From: Symbiodinium natans
Lineage: Eukaryota; Sar; Dinophyceae; Suessiales; Symbiodiniaceae
Direction: 5' to 3'
Length of the DNA: 64,000 nucleotides
Assembly (NCBI GenBank): GCA_905221605.1
Contig: CAJNDS010002566.1
Span: forward strand, 114,501 to 178,500
In this document: positions 42,597-55,500 of the stretch, piece by piece
How positions within the stretch are numbered: the stretch's first letter is position 1
How the letters are laid out: every line of letters begins with the position of its first letter
Translations under genes and position numbers: made by a program
The notes under the pieces: model-generated
Told to the model about the DNA's origin: nothing
Database searches by the model: none
What the model saw: the letters and a program-made list of their open reading frames with translations, nothing else

Positions 42597-45236
42597 ATGG
42601 TTCAGCGCTTGTTTCGCAGGCTATTTGGTACCAATTGTCCATCGCTGGTCGGCACGTGTGGTAAGTCAGGGGTTAGCAGGTTAGCATCTACAGCCAGTCA
42701 ATATGGCGTGTTGTCCAGCGTGTCACATGTCGCAAACCATGTGTTGCAGCCATGGCTACACATGAGGCTTGGGATCCTCCTCTCCCTGATTTCGCTGGCA
42801 ACTTCTCACCAGTAGCGAAGGCTAATCCCCTTGCGGCGCTTCTGCATGACGGCAAGTGGAAGTGCGAGACCTGCTCCCTACGGTGGGATGCCAGCTTGAT
42901 CAAGTGCAAGGCCTGTGAGAGCTACAAGCCCGGCCTATCCGAAGAGGATGTGGCCAAGATCCAAGCCGAGGAGGAGGCACGCAAGGCTTCAGCCATAGCC
43001 ATGTTCCAAAGCTCATCCGCTGTCAAGCCGACAGGTTTTGCCTTTGGGGGCGGAGGGGGCACAACTGGAACGACCTTTGGTGCTGGCTCAGCCGGGTCAA
43101 TGGTCTTTGGCTTCAGTGCCGGCACACCTGCAGAAACGAGCAGCTCCACAACAAGCGGTGCTTTTGGCAGTTCCGGTGGCAGTTTCGGTGGTTTCGGCGG
43201 TTTCGGTGGTTTTGGCCAGGGCGGCACTGGGTCCAGTGGGACCAGCGGGTCTGCCGTGACGTTTGGCTTCGGAAGTCAAGCGGTGACCTTCGGAGCCCCT
43301 GCGGCTTCCACGGCAAGCGAGAGCGGCACTAAAGAGTTACCAGAGCTGCCGGATTTCACTACGGACAAGGTGCCCGTCGGAGACGTGTTTGTTCATGGAA
43401 GTGGGGAGTGCGACCAGCTTGGCTTGGGCGATGACATGCGCGAGCGCCAGAAGCCCACACTGTTGAAATCCCTCACTGGAAAGAACATCTGCGAAATTGC
43501 GGTCGGTGCAATGCATGTCCTGTGCCTTTCCACCGGTGGGGCCGTCTACAGTTGGGGCTGCAATGATGATGGGGCCCTTGGCAGGGCTGCCTCCGATGGC
43601 TCAGATGGTGGTCCGTCCGATGTGGAGCCGCATGTGGTGACGATGCCCAGTGGAGTTGTGGTGCGCCACGTGTCGTGTGGAGATGGCCACAGCTGCGCTC
43701 TAGATGAGAACCGCCGAGTTTGGCTGTGGGGAACCTACAAAGACTCCAACGGCTACATCGGCATCGTGCACAAGCGCAAGCAGGAAACGGAGGTCTTAGA
43801 GAAGAGCGCGGAGCCCACGCTGGTCCTCGAGGGATGCTTGCAGATCGCGAGTGGTGCCAACCACACTGTGGCCCTTGTGGCCTCCGACAGCCGCAGGCAA
43901 GTTTTTGCTTGGGGCTCCAATGCCACTGGACAGCTGGGAATGCAAGACGGCTGTGGCTTCTCCGAGCGCGTTCTGCCGTGCTCCGGCAGCGTACCGGGCC
44001 TTGCGCCGCGCGATGGAGGCGGCTCCGAAGTCGGAGGCGAGCAGGTCGTGCGGATTCATCAGGCCGATGGCTCTGTGCGTGCTGCAGTTTCCATGACTGC
44101 TGAGCAGGTCCAGCAATACCTTGCGCAAGGTGCAACTGCCCTGGTTCTTCAGGTTCCGGATCGGGAGGTTTCCAAGGCAGAGAAGAAGAAGCTCTTGCAC
44201 CCACAGGATATGCCTCTGTCTGTTGGCACCACAAGCAGCGAGCCGCGCGTGGCGTCCTGTGTGCATGCCAGTGCCGAGTGCAGCTTCGTGACATTCCAGG
44301 ATGGTGCAGTCTTTGGCTGCGGCTTGAATGGTGATGGTCAGGTCGGACTTGGCTTTGTGAGCATGGCTGTGCGGCAGCTGGAAGACGTGTCTGCAGTTCG
44401 AGGGGCTTCCTGGCTTGGTGGTGGCTTGTGCAGCACGGCAGCCCTGGTGGATGGTCGCGTTTTCACCTGGGGCAAGGCCGAGGAATGTGGGCACGGCCTC
44501 GGGGCCAAGGCACGCTGGCCTCAACAACGCCAGAGACATGTGCAAAGCCCTGACACAGTAAAGTCGCAAGACAGCTCCAGATTCTACATATGACATGGGC
44601 CATTCGTGGGTCGTGGTTGCTTGCAGCTCGTGTGAACTGTTTGAAGAAAACACACCGATGCAAACATTCACCAAGAATGCTCGTAGACATGTCAGAAGTG
44701 TGCCTGCGCGGCAGGACCTTCCAGTGCTACAGCCTCGAGAAGTTCTGGGGCTTCCAAAAGTGCGCGCGCTGCGATGTGGGGACCATCACACGCTGGCCAG
44801 CACGTGCGACGGCGACCTCTTCGTTTGGGGTTGTGGCTTGACCCACCAGTTGGCGAACCGGCCTCGGGAGGTGTCCGACCCTGCTGATGCAGATGAGGAG
44901 CCCACAGATGAGCTAAGACCATACAGAGTGTCGTCGAAGCAGCTCCAGAAGCGCTTCGTGATGCTAGCAGCTGGTGGGGCGCAGCACAGTGTCGAGCTCG
45001 CTTGGGGAGGTGAATACAGCACGCTGGGCCAGGATGGAGCTGGTACTGGAGGAGGGGATGACACACCAGCTGGTCACCTGATTGCTGGGGCGTGTGGGTC
45101 TGCATCCCCTTCGAATTTCATTCCCCACAAGTTCCTCATGGAGCCGGATATCCATCGCAAGTGGCGACGTCCGGATCGGCCAACTTTCTACGGTGTAAAG
45201 TATCGAAAGGTGCAGCCCACTTCTCCATTGCAGTAG
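42597..45236 (+). CDS. Single-module RanBP2 zinc finger, FG-rich, RCC1 propeller protein
   Basis: Main exons 42752-44565 and 44696-45236 join to 784 codons from ATG 42752. Zinc finger residues 34-61 (WKCETC...CKAC, C38, C41, C52, C55, then YKPG), as in nuclear-pore RanBP2/Nup153 fingers, which bind Ran-GDP in animals. About 90-195: FG-rich (GFAFG, VFGF, GGFGGFGQ, VTFGFGSQ). From about 205: seven RCC1 blades (GAVYSWGCNDDGALG, RVWLWGTYKDSNGYIG, QVFAWGSNATGQLG, AVFGCGLNGDGQVG, RVFTWGKAEECGHG, DLFVWGCGLTHQLA), with an insert of about 90 residues between blades 4 and 5. The intron 44566-44695 has a GC donor and splits blades 6 and 7. An upstream exon 42597-42660 (MVQRLFRRLFGTNC...) ending G|GTAAGT would join in frame to acceptor TTGCAG|CC-ATG at 42750 and add 22 residues. 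Likely role: Ran nucleotide exchange near the pore (inferred). Confidence 0.85.
44566..44695 (+). other. GC-AG intron of the single-module gene
   Basis: Donor TC|GCAAGA, acceptor GTCAG|AAGTG. The four homologous introns of the neighbouring gene have TC|GTAAGA at the same place. An alternative acceptor CGTAG at 44686 would also keep the frame. Confidence 0.7.
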
Positions 45237-46532
45237 ACAATCGCCTGGAGCACTCATCAGCAGAGCGAGTTCTTGCGTGGTTTCTGCGATTGAGCTAAGG
45301 AGACTCAGCAAGTGGTGTCGAGAGTGTGGATTGCATTAGTCTGCATTGGCTGCGTTGGCCCCTACGCACGGGGCCGAGGCCCTGCCCGCGGGTTGGTTGC
45401 TGGTCTTGTGCAGTCCAGATCTCTCCACCCCTCCACATCTGTCCACATCTGTCCGCATCTGCCCTGAGAGTGTTGTTGCTGCTTGCGGCGCCGTTCAAGG
45501 AGAATCCGAAATCAGGCGATTTTCTGAGTCATCTGTGTGCGCATATTCAGCGCGCCAAGCCAAGAGTGCGCACAATGCTGCCCCTGATGAAAAGAGTTGG
45601 AGTAGCAGCGCGGAGCGATTGTTGCAACCCATAGCTTGGGAACGCTGGGCCATGGTGTCCGGTACATGCCTGTACGCTAGACGATGCGCCCTCAAGTTAT
45701 TGAGGCACATCCGGAGCCATCAGCTTGAATCAAGATGGCAAGTCATGTACACAGACTCAAGCAGCCATGCAGCTGCGAGATGGCAGGATGATTTGTCAGC
45801 TTTGGCATGTTTGTTTGGTTTCTGGTGTGAACCCAGGAGTCCCAGCAGGGTCCTTGAACTCCTAAACACCCCGATCAAGGGAGCAGGCAGTTTCTTTCTT
45901 ACTGTATGCCTTCGCTTGTGGTTGTACCCTTCTTGAAGCCCGAATGAAATCAATCAATGAGGCATACCGAGGTGCGCAAACACGAGGCGATGCCCCTCGC
46001 GATGCTTTAGGGGCTACTTAGAGCAACCTTTTTTGCAGTGCATCCAGAAAGCTGGAGCAGCACAGCCGGCCTCCAGAATCGAGCGCTGAGGCCCTGAGGA
46101 TCCGGGCCCGCACCCCCTTGCCTTTTAGGTGTATGGCACCTATAGGGGGGTTTGTTGAGTGTGTTCCTAGGATGGCATTGTGGTTGGGGTCTTGGGGGTG
46201 GAGCCTTAATGCGGAGTGTTGGGGGCATCCTAGGGTAGGGGTTGGGTGGTGCCATGCACCTAGGTAGGCACCCTCTAACTCCTTTGAGGCTTTAAGGTGT
46301 GGCTTCAGGGGGGTGATTGGAGATTGCCGCAGCCTGCTCCAACCAGCATGGTCATGAAACAACCACGTTCGCGAGCCCACAATGAATCAGCACGCATGTG
46401 CGCATTCAGTTCGTCAGCAGCTGGTCTTCTTCAAGCATTCGAGCTTCAACCATCACCACCTCAACGCAACAACCAGTCAATAGCATGGAAATGATGTCCA
46501 GAATGTCATGTGTCACATAGCATGTTGCAGCC
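45237..46532. other. Intergenic spacer between the two RCC1-array genes
   Basis: A 196-codon open frame at 45346-45936 has no recognisable domain and is probably chance. 46100-46330 is G/T-rich with repeated TAGGTAGGG/CTTGGGGGTGG-like words. The last about 60 bp before 46533 resemble the sequence upstream of 42752 (CAGTCAATA, ATGTCCAG, TGTTGCAGCCATG), so the 5' flank was duplicated with the gene. Confidence 0.5.
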
Positions 46533-49500
46533 ATGACCTCAGGAGAGGCTTGGGACCCAGCTCTCCCTGACTTCGCTGATTTCGATAATGCTGTGGATGG
46601 CGCGGGCGGCGGCGATGGCGGCTTTTCCCCACCAGAGGAGGCTAATCCTCTTGCAGCGCTTCTGCGTGACGACGGCAAGTGGAAGTGCGAGACCTGCTCC
46701 CTACGGTGGGATGCCAGCTTGATCAAGTGCAAGGCCTGTGAGAGCTACAAGCCCGGCCTATCCGAAGAGGATGTGGCCAAGATCCAAGCCGAGGAGGAGG
46801 CACGCAAGGCTTCAGCCATAGCCATGTTCCAAAGCTCATCCGCTGTCAAGCCGACAGGTTTTGCCTTTGGGGGCGGAGGGGGCACAACTGGAACGACCTT
46901 TGGTGCTGGCTCAGCCGGGTCAATGGTCTTTGGCTTCAGTGCCGGCACACCTGCAGAAACGAGCAGCTCCACAACAAGCGGTGCATTTGGCAGTTCCGGT
47001 GGTGGCAGTTTCGGTGGCGGTGGTTTCGGCGGTTTTGGCGGTTTCGGTGGTTTTGGCCAGGGCGGCACTGGGTCCAGTGGCACCAGCGGGTCTGCCGTGA
47101 CGTTTGGCTTCGGAAGTCAAGCGGTGACCTTCGGAGCCCCTGCGGCTTCCACGGCAAGCGATAGCGGCACTAAAGAGTTACCAGAGCTGCCGGATTTCAC
47201 TACGGACAAGGTGCCCGTCGGAGACGTGTTTGTTCATGGAAGTGGGGAGTGCGACCAGCTTGGCTTGGGCGATGACATGCGCGAGCGCCAGAAGCCCACA
47301 CTGTTGAAATCCCTCACTGGAAAGAACATCTGCGAAATTGCGGTCGGTGCAATGCATGTCCTGTGCCTTTCCACCGGTGGGGCCGTCTACAGTTGGGGCT
47401 GCAATGATGATGGGGCCCTTGGCAGGGCTGCCTCCGATGGCTCAGATGGTGGTCCGTCCGATGTGGAGCCGCATGTGGTGACGATGCCCAGTGGAGTTGT
47501 GGTGCGCCACGTGTCGTGTGGAGATGGCCACAGCTGCGCTCTAGATGAGAACCGCCGAGTTTGGCTGTGGGGAACCTACAAAGACTCCAACGGCTACATC
47601 GGCATCGTGCACAAGCGCAAGCAGGAAACGGAGGTCTTAGAGAAGAGCGCAGAGCCCACGCTGGTCCTCGAGGGATGCTTGCAGATCGCGAGTGGTGCCA
47701 ACCACACTGTGGCCCTTGTGGCCTCCGACAGCCGCAGGCAAGTTTTTGCTTGGGGCTCCAATGCCACTGGACAGCTGGGAATGCAAGACGGCTGTGGCTT
47801 CTCCGAGCGCGTTCTGCCGTGCTCCGGCAGCGTACCGGGCCTTGCGCCGCGCGATGGAGGCGGCTCCGAAGTCGGAGGCGAGCAGGTCGTGCGGATTCAT
47901 CAGGCCGATGGCTCTGTGCGTGCTGCAGTTTCCATGACTGCTGAGCAGGTCCAGCAATACCTTGCGCAAGGTGCAACTGCCCTGGTTCTTCAGGTTCCGG
48001 ATCGGGAGGTTTCCAAGGCAGAGAAGAAGAAGCTCTTGCACCCACAGGATATGCCTCTGTCTGTTGGCACCACAAGCAGCGAGCCGCGCGTGGCGTCCGG
48101 TGTGCATGCCAGTGCCGAGTGCAGCTTCGTGACATTCCAGGATGGTGCAGTCTTTGGCTGCGGCTTGAATGGTGATGGTCAGGTCGGACTTGGCTTTGTG
48201 AGCATGGCTGTGCGGCAGCTGGAAGACGTGTCTGCAGTTCGAGGGGCTTCCTGGCTTGGTGGTGGCTTGTACAGCACGGCAGCCCTGGTGGATGGTCGCG
48301 TGTTCACCTGGGGCAAGGCCGAGGAATGTGGGCACGGCCTCGGGGCCAAGGCACGCTGGCCTCAACAACGCCAGAGACATGTGCAAATCCCTGACACAGT
48401 AAAGTCGTAAGACAGCTCCAGATTCTATACATGACATGGGCCATTCGTGGGTTGTGGTTGCTTGCAGCTCGTGTGAACTGCTTGAAGAAAACACACCGAT
48501 GCAAACATTAGAAGTGTGCATGCGCGGCAGGACCTTCCAGTGCTACAGCCTCGAGAAGTTCTGGGGCTTCCTAAAGTGCGCGCGCTGCGATGTGGGGGCC
48601 ATCACACGCTGGCCAGCACGTGCGACGGCGACCTCTTCGTTTGGGGTTGTGGCTTGACCCACCAGTTGGCGAACCGGCCTCGGGAGGTGTCCGACCCTGC
48701 TGATGCAGATGAGGAGCCCACAGATGAGCTAAGACCATACAGAGTGTCGTCGAAGCAGCTCCAGAAGCGCTTCGTGATGCTAGCAGCTGGTGGGGCGCAG
48801 CACAGTGTCGAGCTCGCTTGGGGAGGCGAATACAGCACGCTGGGCCGGGATGGAGCTGGTACGGGACAGATGACAGCCGCAAGCAGCGCCACTGCTAGCA
48901 CCTCTACCGGCGCCGCTGCCAGTGCCGCTGCCAGTGCAAGTGGCGACGCAGATGTCGCAGAGCCACCCACGAAGCGGAGAGCAACAGAGCAGAAAACTGC
49001 AGAAATCGAAATGCCGACAGTGCAAGCCTCAGAAGCAGACATGCCGACAATGCAAGCCTCAGCCGACAATGAGGGCAAGCTCATCCTCGCGTCTGGCACT
49101 TCACCTGGACTGCTTGAGCTCATGGCTGCGGATGATGGCAAGTGGAAGTGCGAGACCTGCTCCCTACGGTGGGATGCCAGCTTGATCAAGTGCAAGGCCT
49201 GTGAGAGCTACAAGCCCGGCCTATCCGAAGAGGATGTGGCCAAGATCCAAGCCGAGGAGGAGGCACGCAAGGCTTCAGCCATAGCCATGTTCCAAAGCTC
49301 ATCCGCTGTCAAGCCGACAGGTTTTGCCTTTGGGGGCGGAGGGGGCACAACTGGAACGACCTTTGGTGCTGGCTCAGCCGGGTCAATGGTCTTTGGCTTC
49401 AGTGCCGGCACACCTGCAGAAACGAGCAGCTCCACAACAAGCGGTGCATTTGGCAGTTCCGGTGGTGGCAGTTTCGGTGGCGGTGGTTTCGGCGGTTTTG

Positions 49501-52500
49501 GCGGTTTCGGTGGTTTTGGCCAGGGCGGCACTGGGTCCAGTGGCACCAGCGGGTCTGCCGTGACGTTTGGCTTCGGAAGTCAAGCGGTGACCTTCGGAGC
49601 CCCTGCGGCTTCCACGGCAAGCGATAGCGGCACTAAAGAGTTACCAGAGCTGCCGGATTTCACTACGGACAAGGTGCCCGTCGGAGACGTGTTTGTTCAT
49701 GGAAGTGGGGAGTGCGACCAGCTTGGCTTGGGCGATGACATGCGCGAGCGCCAGAAGCCCACACTGTTGAAATCCCTCACTGGAAAGAACATCTGCGAAA
49801 TTGCGGTCGGTGCAATGCATGTCCTGTGCCTTTCCACCGGTGGGGCCGTCTACAGTTGGGGCTGCAATGATGATGGGGCCCTTGGCAGGGCTGCCTCCGA
49901 TGGCTCAGATGGTGGTCCGTCCGATGTGGAGCCGCATGTGGTGACGATGCCCAGTGGAGTTGTGGTGCGCCACGTGTCGTGTGGAGATGGCCACAGCTGC
50001 GCTCTAGATGAGAACCGCCGAGTTTGGCTGTGGGGAACCTACAAAGACTCCAACGGCTACATCGGCATCGTGCACAAGCGCAAGCAGGAAACGGAGGTCT
50101 TAGAGAAGAGCGCGGAGCCCACGCTGGTCCTCGAGGGATGCTTGCAGATCGCGAGTGGTGCCAACCACACTGTGGCCCTTGTGGCCTCCGACAGCCGCAG
50201 GCAAGTTTTTGCTTGGGGCTCCAATGCCACTGGACAGCTGGGAATGCAAGACGGCTGTGGCTTCTCCGAGCGCGTTCTGCCGTGCTCCGGCAGCGTACCG
50301 GGCCTTGCGCCGCGCGATGGAGGCGGCTCCGAAGTCGGAGGCGAGCAGGTCGTGCGGATTCATCAGGCCGATGGCTCTGTGCGTGCTGCAGTTTCCATGA
50401 CTGCTGAGCAGGTCCAGCAATACCTTGCGCAAGGTGCAACTGCCCTGGTTCTTCAGGTTCCGGATCGGGAGGTTTCCAAGGCAGAGAAGAAGAAGCTCTT
50501 GCACCCACAGGATATGCCTCTGTCTGTTGGCACCACAAGCAGCGAGCCGCGCGTGGCATCCGGTGTGCATGCCAGTGCCGAGTGCAGCTTCGTGACATTC
50601 CAGGATGGTGCAGTCTTTGGCTGCGGCTTGAATGGTGATGGTCAGGTCGGACTTGGCTTTGTGAGCATGGCTGTGCGGCAGCTGGAAGACGTGTCTGCAG
50701 TTCGAGGGGCTTCCTGGCTTGGTGGTGGCTTGTACAGCACGGCAGCCCTGGTGGATGGTCGCGTGTTCACCTGGGGCAAGGCCGAGGAATGTGGGCATGG
50801 CCTCGGGGCCAAGGCACGCTGGCCTCAACAACGCCAGAGACATGTGCAAGTCCCTGACACAGTAAAGTCGTAAGACAGCTCCAGATTCTATACATGACAT
50901 GGGCCATTCGTGGGTGTGGTTGCTTGCAGCTCGTGTGAACTGTTTGAAGAAAACACACCGATGCAAACATTAGAAGTGTGCATGCGCGGCAGGACCTTCC
51001 AGTGCTACAGCCTCGAGAAGTTCTGGGGCTTCCTAAAGTGCGCGCGCTGCGATGTGGGGGCCATCACACGCTGGCCAGCACGTGCGACGGCGACCTCTTC
51101 GTTTGGGGTTGTGGCTTGACCCACCAGTTGGCGAACCGGCCTCGGGAGGTGTCCGACCCTGCTGATGCAGATGAGGAGCCCACAGATGAGCTAAGACCAT
51201 ACAGAGTGTCGTCGAAGCAGCTCCAGAAGCGCTTCGTGATGCTAGCAGCTGGTGGGGCGCAGCACAGTGTCGAGCTCGCTTGGGGAGGCGAATACAGCAC
51301 GCTGGGCCGGGATGGAGCTGGTACGGGACAGATGACAGCCGCAAGCAGCGCCACTGCTAGCACCTCTACCGGCGCCGCTGCCAGTGCCGCTGCCAGTGCA
51401 AGTGGCGACGCAGATGTCGCAGAGCCACCCACGAAGCGGAGAGCAACAGAGCAGAAAACTGCAGAAATCGAAATGCCGACAGTGCAAGCCTCAGAAGCAG
51501 ACATGCCGACAACGCAAGCCTCGGCCGACAATGAGGGCAAGCTCATCCTCGCGTCTGGCACTTCACCTGGACTGCTTGAGCTCATGGCTGCGGATGATGG
51601 CAAGTGGAAGTGCGAGACCTGCTCCCTACGGTGGGATGCCAGCTTGATCAAGTGCAAGGCCTGTGAGAGCTACAAGCCCGGCCTATCCGAAGAGGATGTG
51701 GCCAAGATCCAAGCCGAGGAGGAGGCACGCAAGGCTTCAGCCATAGCCATGTTCCAAAGCTCATCCGCTGTCAAGCCGACAGGTTTTGCCTTTGGGGGCG
51801 GAGGGGGCACAACTGGAACGACCTTTGGTGCTGGCTCAGCCGGGTCAATGGTCTTTGGCTTCAGTGCCGGCACACCTGCAGAAACGAGCAGCTCCACAAC
51901 AAGCGGTGCATTTGGCAGTTCCGGTGGTGGCAGTTTCGGTGGCGGTGGTTTCGGCGGTTTTGGCGGTTTCGGTGGTTTTGGCCAGGGCGGCACTGGGTCC
52001 AGTGGCACCAGCGGGTCTGCCGTGACGTTTGGCTTCGGAAGTCAAGCGGTGACCTTCGGAGCCCCTGCGGCTTCCACGGCAAGCGATAGCGGCACTAAAG
52101 AGTCACCAGAGCTGCCGGATTTCACTACGGACAAGGTGCCCGTCGGAGACGTGTTTGTTCATGGAAGTGGGGAGTGCGACCAGCTTGGCTTGGGCGATGA
52201 CATGCGCGAGCGCCAGAAGCCCACACTGTTGAAATCCCTCACTGGAAAGAACATCTGCGAAATTGCGGTCGGTGCAATGCATGTCCTGTGCCTTTCCACC
52301 GGTGGGGCCGTCTACAGTTGGGGCTGCAATGATGATGGGGCCCTTGGCAGGGCTGCCTCCGATGGCTCAGATGGTGGTCCGTCCGATGTGGAGCCGCATG
52401 TGGTGACGATGCCCAGTGGAGTTGTGGTGCGCCACGTGTCGTGTGGAGATGGCCACAGCTGCGCTCTAGATGAGAACCGCCGAGTTTGGCTGTGGGGAAC

Positions 52501-55500
52501 CTACAAAGACTCCAACGGCTACATCGGCATCGTGCACAAGCGCAAGCAGGAAACGGAGGTCTTAGAGAAGAGCGCAGAGCCCACGCTGGTCCTCGAGGGA
52601 TGCTTGCAGATCGCGAGTGGTGCCAACCACACTGTGGCCCTTGTGGCCTCCGACAGCCGCAGGCAAGTTTTTGCTTGGGGCTCCAATGCCACTGGACAGC
52701 TGGGAATGCAAGACGGCTGTGGCTTCTCCGAGCGCGTTCTGCCGTGCTCCGGCAGCGTACCGGGCCTTGCGCCGCGCGATGGAGGCGGCTCCGAAGTCGG
52801 AGGCGAGCAGGTCGTGCGGATTCATCAGGCCGATGGCTCTGTGCGTGCTGCAGTTTCCATGACTGCTGAGCAGGTCCAGCAATACCTTGCGCAAGGTGCA
52901 ACTGCCCTGGTTCTTCAGGTTCCGGATCGGGAGGTTTCCAAGGCAGAGAAGAAGAAGCTCTTGCACCCACAGGATATGCCTCTGTCTGTTGGCACCACAA
53001 GCAGCGAGCCGCGCGTGGCGTCCGGTGTGCATGCCAGTGCCGAGTGCAGCTTCGTGATATTCCAGGATGGTGCAGTCTTTGGTTGCGGCTTGAATGGTGA
53101 TGGTCAGGTCGGACTTGGCTTTGTGAGCATGGCTGTGCGGCAGCTGGAAGACGTGTCTGCAGTTCGAGGGGCTTCCTGGCTTGGTGGTGGCTTGTACAGC
53201 ACGGCAGCCCTGGTGGATGGTCGCGTGTTCACCTGGGGCAAGGCCGAGGAATGTGGGCACGGCCTCGGGGCCAAGGCACGCTGGCCTCAACAACGCCAGA
53301 GACATGTGCAAATCCCTGACACAGTAAAGTCGTAAGACAGCTCCAGATTCTATACATGACATGGGCCATTCGTGGGTTGTGGTTGCTTGCAACTCGTGTG
53401 AACTGTTTGAAGAAAACAAACACACCGATGCAAACATTCACCAAGAATGCTCGTAGACATGTCAGAAGTGTGCATGCGCGGCAGGACCTTCCAGTGCTAC
53501 AGCCTCGAGAAGTTCTGGGGCTTCCAAAAGTGCGCGCGCTGCGATGTGGGGGCCATCACACGCTGGCCAGCACGTGCGACGGCGACCTCTTCGTTTGGGG
53601 TTGTGGCTTGACCCACCAGTTGGCGAACCGGCCTCGGGAGGTGTCCGACCCTGCTGATGCAGATGAGGAGCCCACAGATGAGCTAAGACCATACAGAGTG
53701 TCGTCGAAGCAGCTCCAGAAGCGCTTCGTGATGCTAGCAGCTGGTGGGGCGCAGCACAGTGTCGAGCTCGCTTGGGGAGGCGAATACAGCACGCTGGGCC
53801 GGGATGGAGCTGGTACGGGACAGATGACAGCCGCAAGCAGCGCCACTGCTAGCACCTCTACCGGCGCCGCTGCCAGTGCCGCTGCCAGTGCAAGTGGCGA
53901 CGCAGATGTCGCAGAGCCACCCACGAAGCGGAGAGCAACAGAGCAGAAAACTGCAGAAATCGAAATGCCGACAGTGCAAGCCTCAGAAGCAGACATGCCG
54001 ACAATGCAAGCCTCAGCCGACAATGAGGGCAAGCTCATCCTCGCGTCTGGCACTTCACCTGGACTGCTTGAGCTCATGGCTGCGGATGATGGCAAGTGGA
54101 AGTGCGAGACCTGCTCCCTACGGTGGGATGCCAGCTTGATCAAGTGCAAGGCCTGTGAGAGCTACAAGCCCGGCCTATCCGAAGAGGATGTGGCCAAGAT
54201 CCAAGCCGAGGAGGAGGCACGCAAGGCTTCAGCCATAGCCATGTTCCAAAGCTCATCCGCTGTCAAGCCGACAGGTTTTGCCTTTGGGCGCGGAGGGGGC
54301 ACAACTGGAACGACCTTTGGTGCTGGCTCAGCCGGGTCAATGGTCTTTGGCTTCAGTGCCGGCACACCTGCAGAAACGAGCAGCTCCACAACAAGCGGTG
54401 CATTTGGCAGTTCCGGTGGTGGCAGTTTCGGTGGCGGTGGTTTCGGCGGTTTCGGCGGTTTCGGTGGTTTTGGCCAGGGCGGCACTGGGTCCAGTGGGAC
54501 CAGCGGGTCTGCCGTGACGTTTGGCTTCGGAAGTCAAGCGGTGACCTTCGGAGCCCCTGCGGCTTCCACGGCAAGCGAGAGCGGCACTAAAGAGTTACCA
54601 GAGCTGCCGGATTTCACTACGGACAAGGTGCCCGTCGGAGACGTGTTTGTTCATGGAAGTGGGGAGTGCGACCAGCTTGGCTTGGGCGATGACATGCGCG
54701 AGCGCCAGAAGCCCACACTGTTGAAATCCCTCACTGGAAAGAACATCTGCGAAATTGCGGTCGGTGCAATGCATGTCCTGTGCCTTTCCACCGGTGGGGC
54801 CGTCTACAGTTGGGGCTGCAATGATGATGGGGCCCTTGGCAGGGCTGCCTCCGATGGCTCAGATGGTGGTCCGTCCGATGTGGAGCCGCATGTGGTGACG
54901 ATGCCCAGTGGAGTTGTGGTGCGCCACGTGTCGTGTGGAGATGGCCACAGCTGCGCTCTAGATGAGAACCGCCGAGTTTGGCTGTGGGGAACCTACAAAG
55001 ACTCCAACGGCTACATCGGCATCGTGCACAAGCGCAAGCAGGAAACGGAGGTCTTAGAGAAGAGCGCGGAGCCCACGCTGGTCCTCGAGGGATGCTTGCA
55101 GATCGCGAGTGGTGCCAACCACACTGTGGCCCTTGTGGCCTCCGACAGCCGCAGGCAAGTTTTTGCTTGGGGCTCCAATGCCACTGGACAGCTGGGAATG
55201 CAAGACGGCTGTGGCTTCTCCGAGCGCGTTCTGCCGTGCTCCGGCAGCGTACCGGGCCTTGCGCCGCGCGATGGAGGCGGCTCCGAAGTCGGAGGCGAGC
55301 AGGTCGTGCGGATTCATCAGGCCGATGGCTCTGTGCGTGCTGCAGTTTCCATGACTGCTGAGCAGGTCCAGCAATACCTTGCGCAAGGTGCAACTGCCCT
55401 GGTTCTTCAGGTTCCGGATCGGGAGGTTTCCAAGGCAGAGAAGAAGAAGCTCTTGCACCCACAGGATATGCCTCTGTCTGTTGGCACCACAAGCAGCGAG

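Noticed and set aside
43473-44294. Long minus-strand frames (270-300 codons) opposite every RCC1 module
   Set aside because: They recur at the same place in each copy only because the DNA is duplicated; composition is Ser/Arg/His-rich with no domain, typical of the antisense of a GC-rich gene.
45346-45936. 196-codon frame between the RCC1 genes
   Set aside because: No motif, no copy of it near the other units, composition like spacer.
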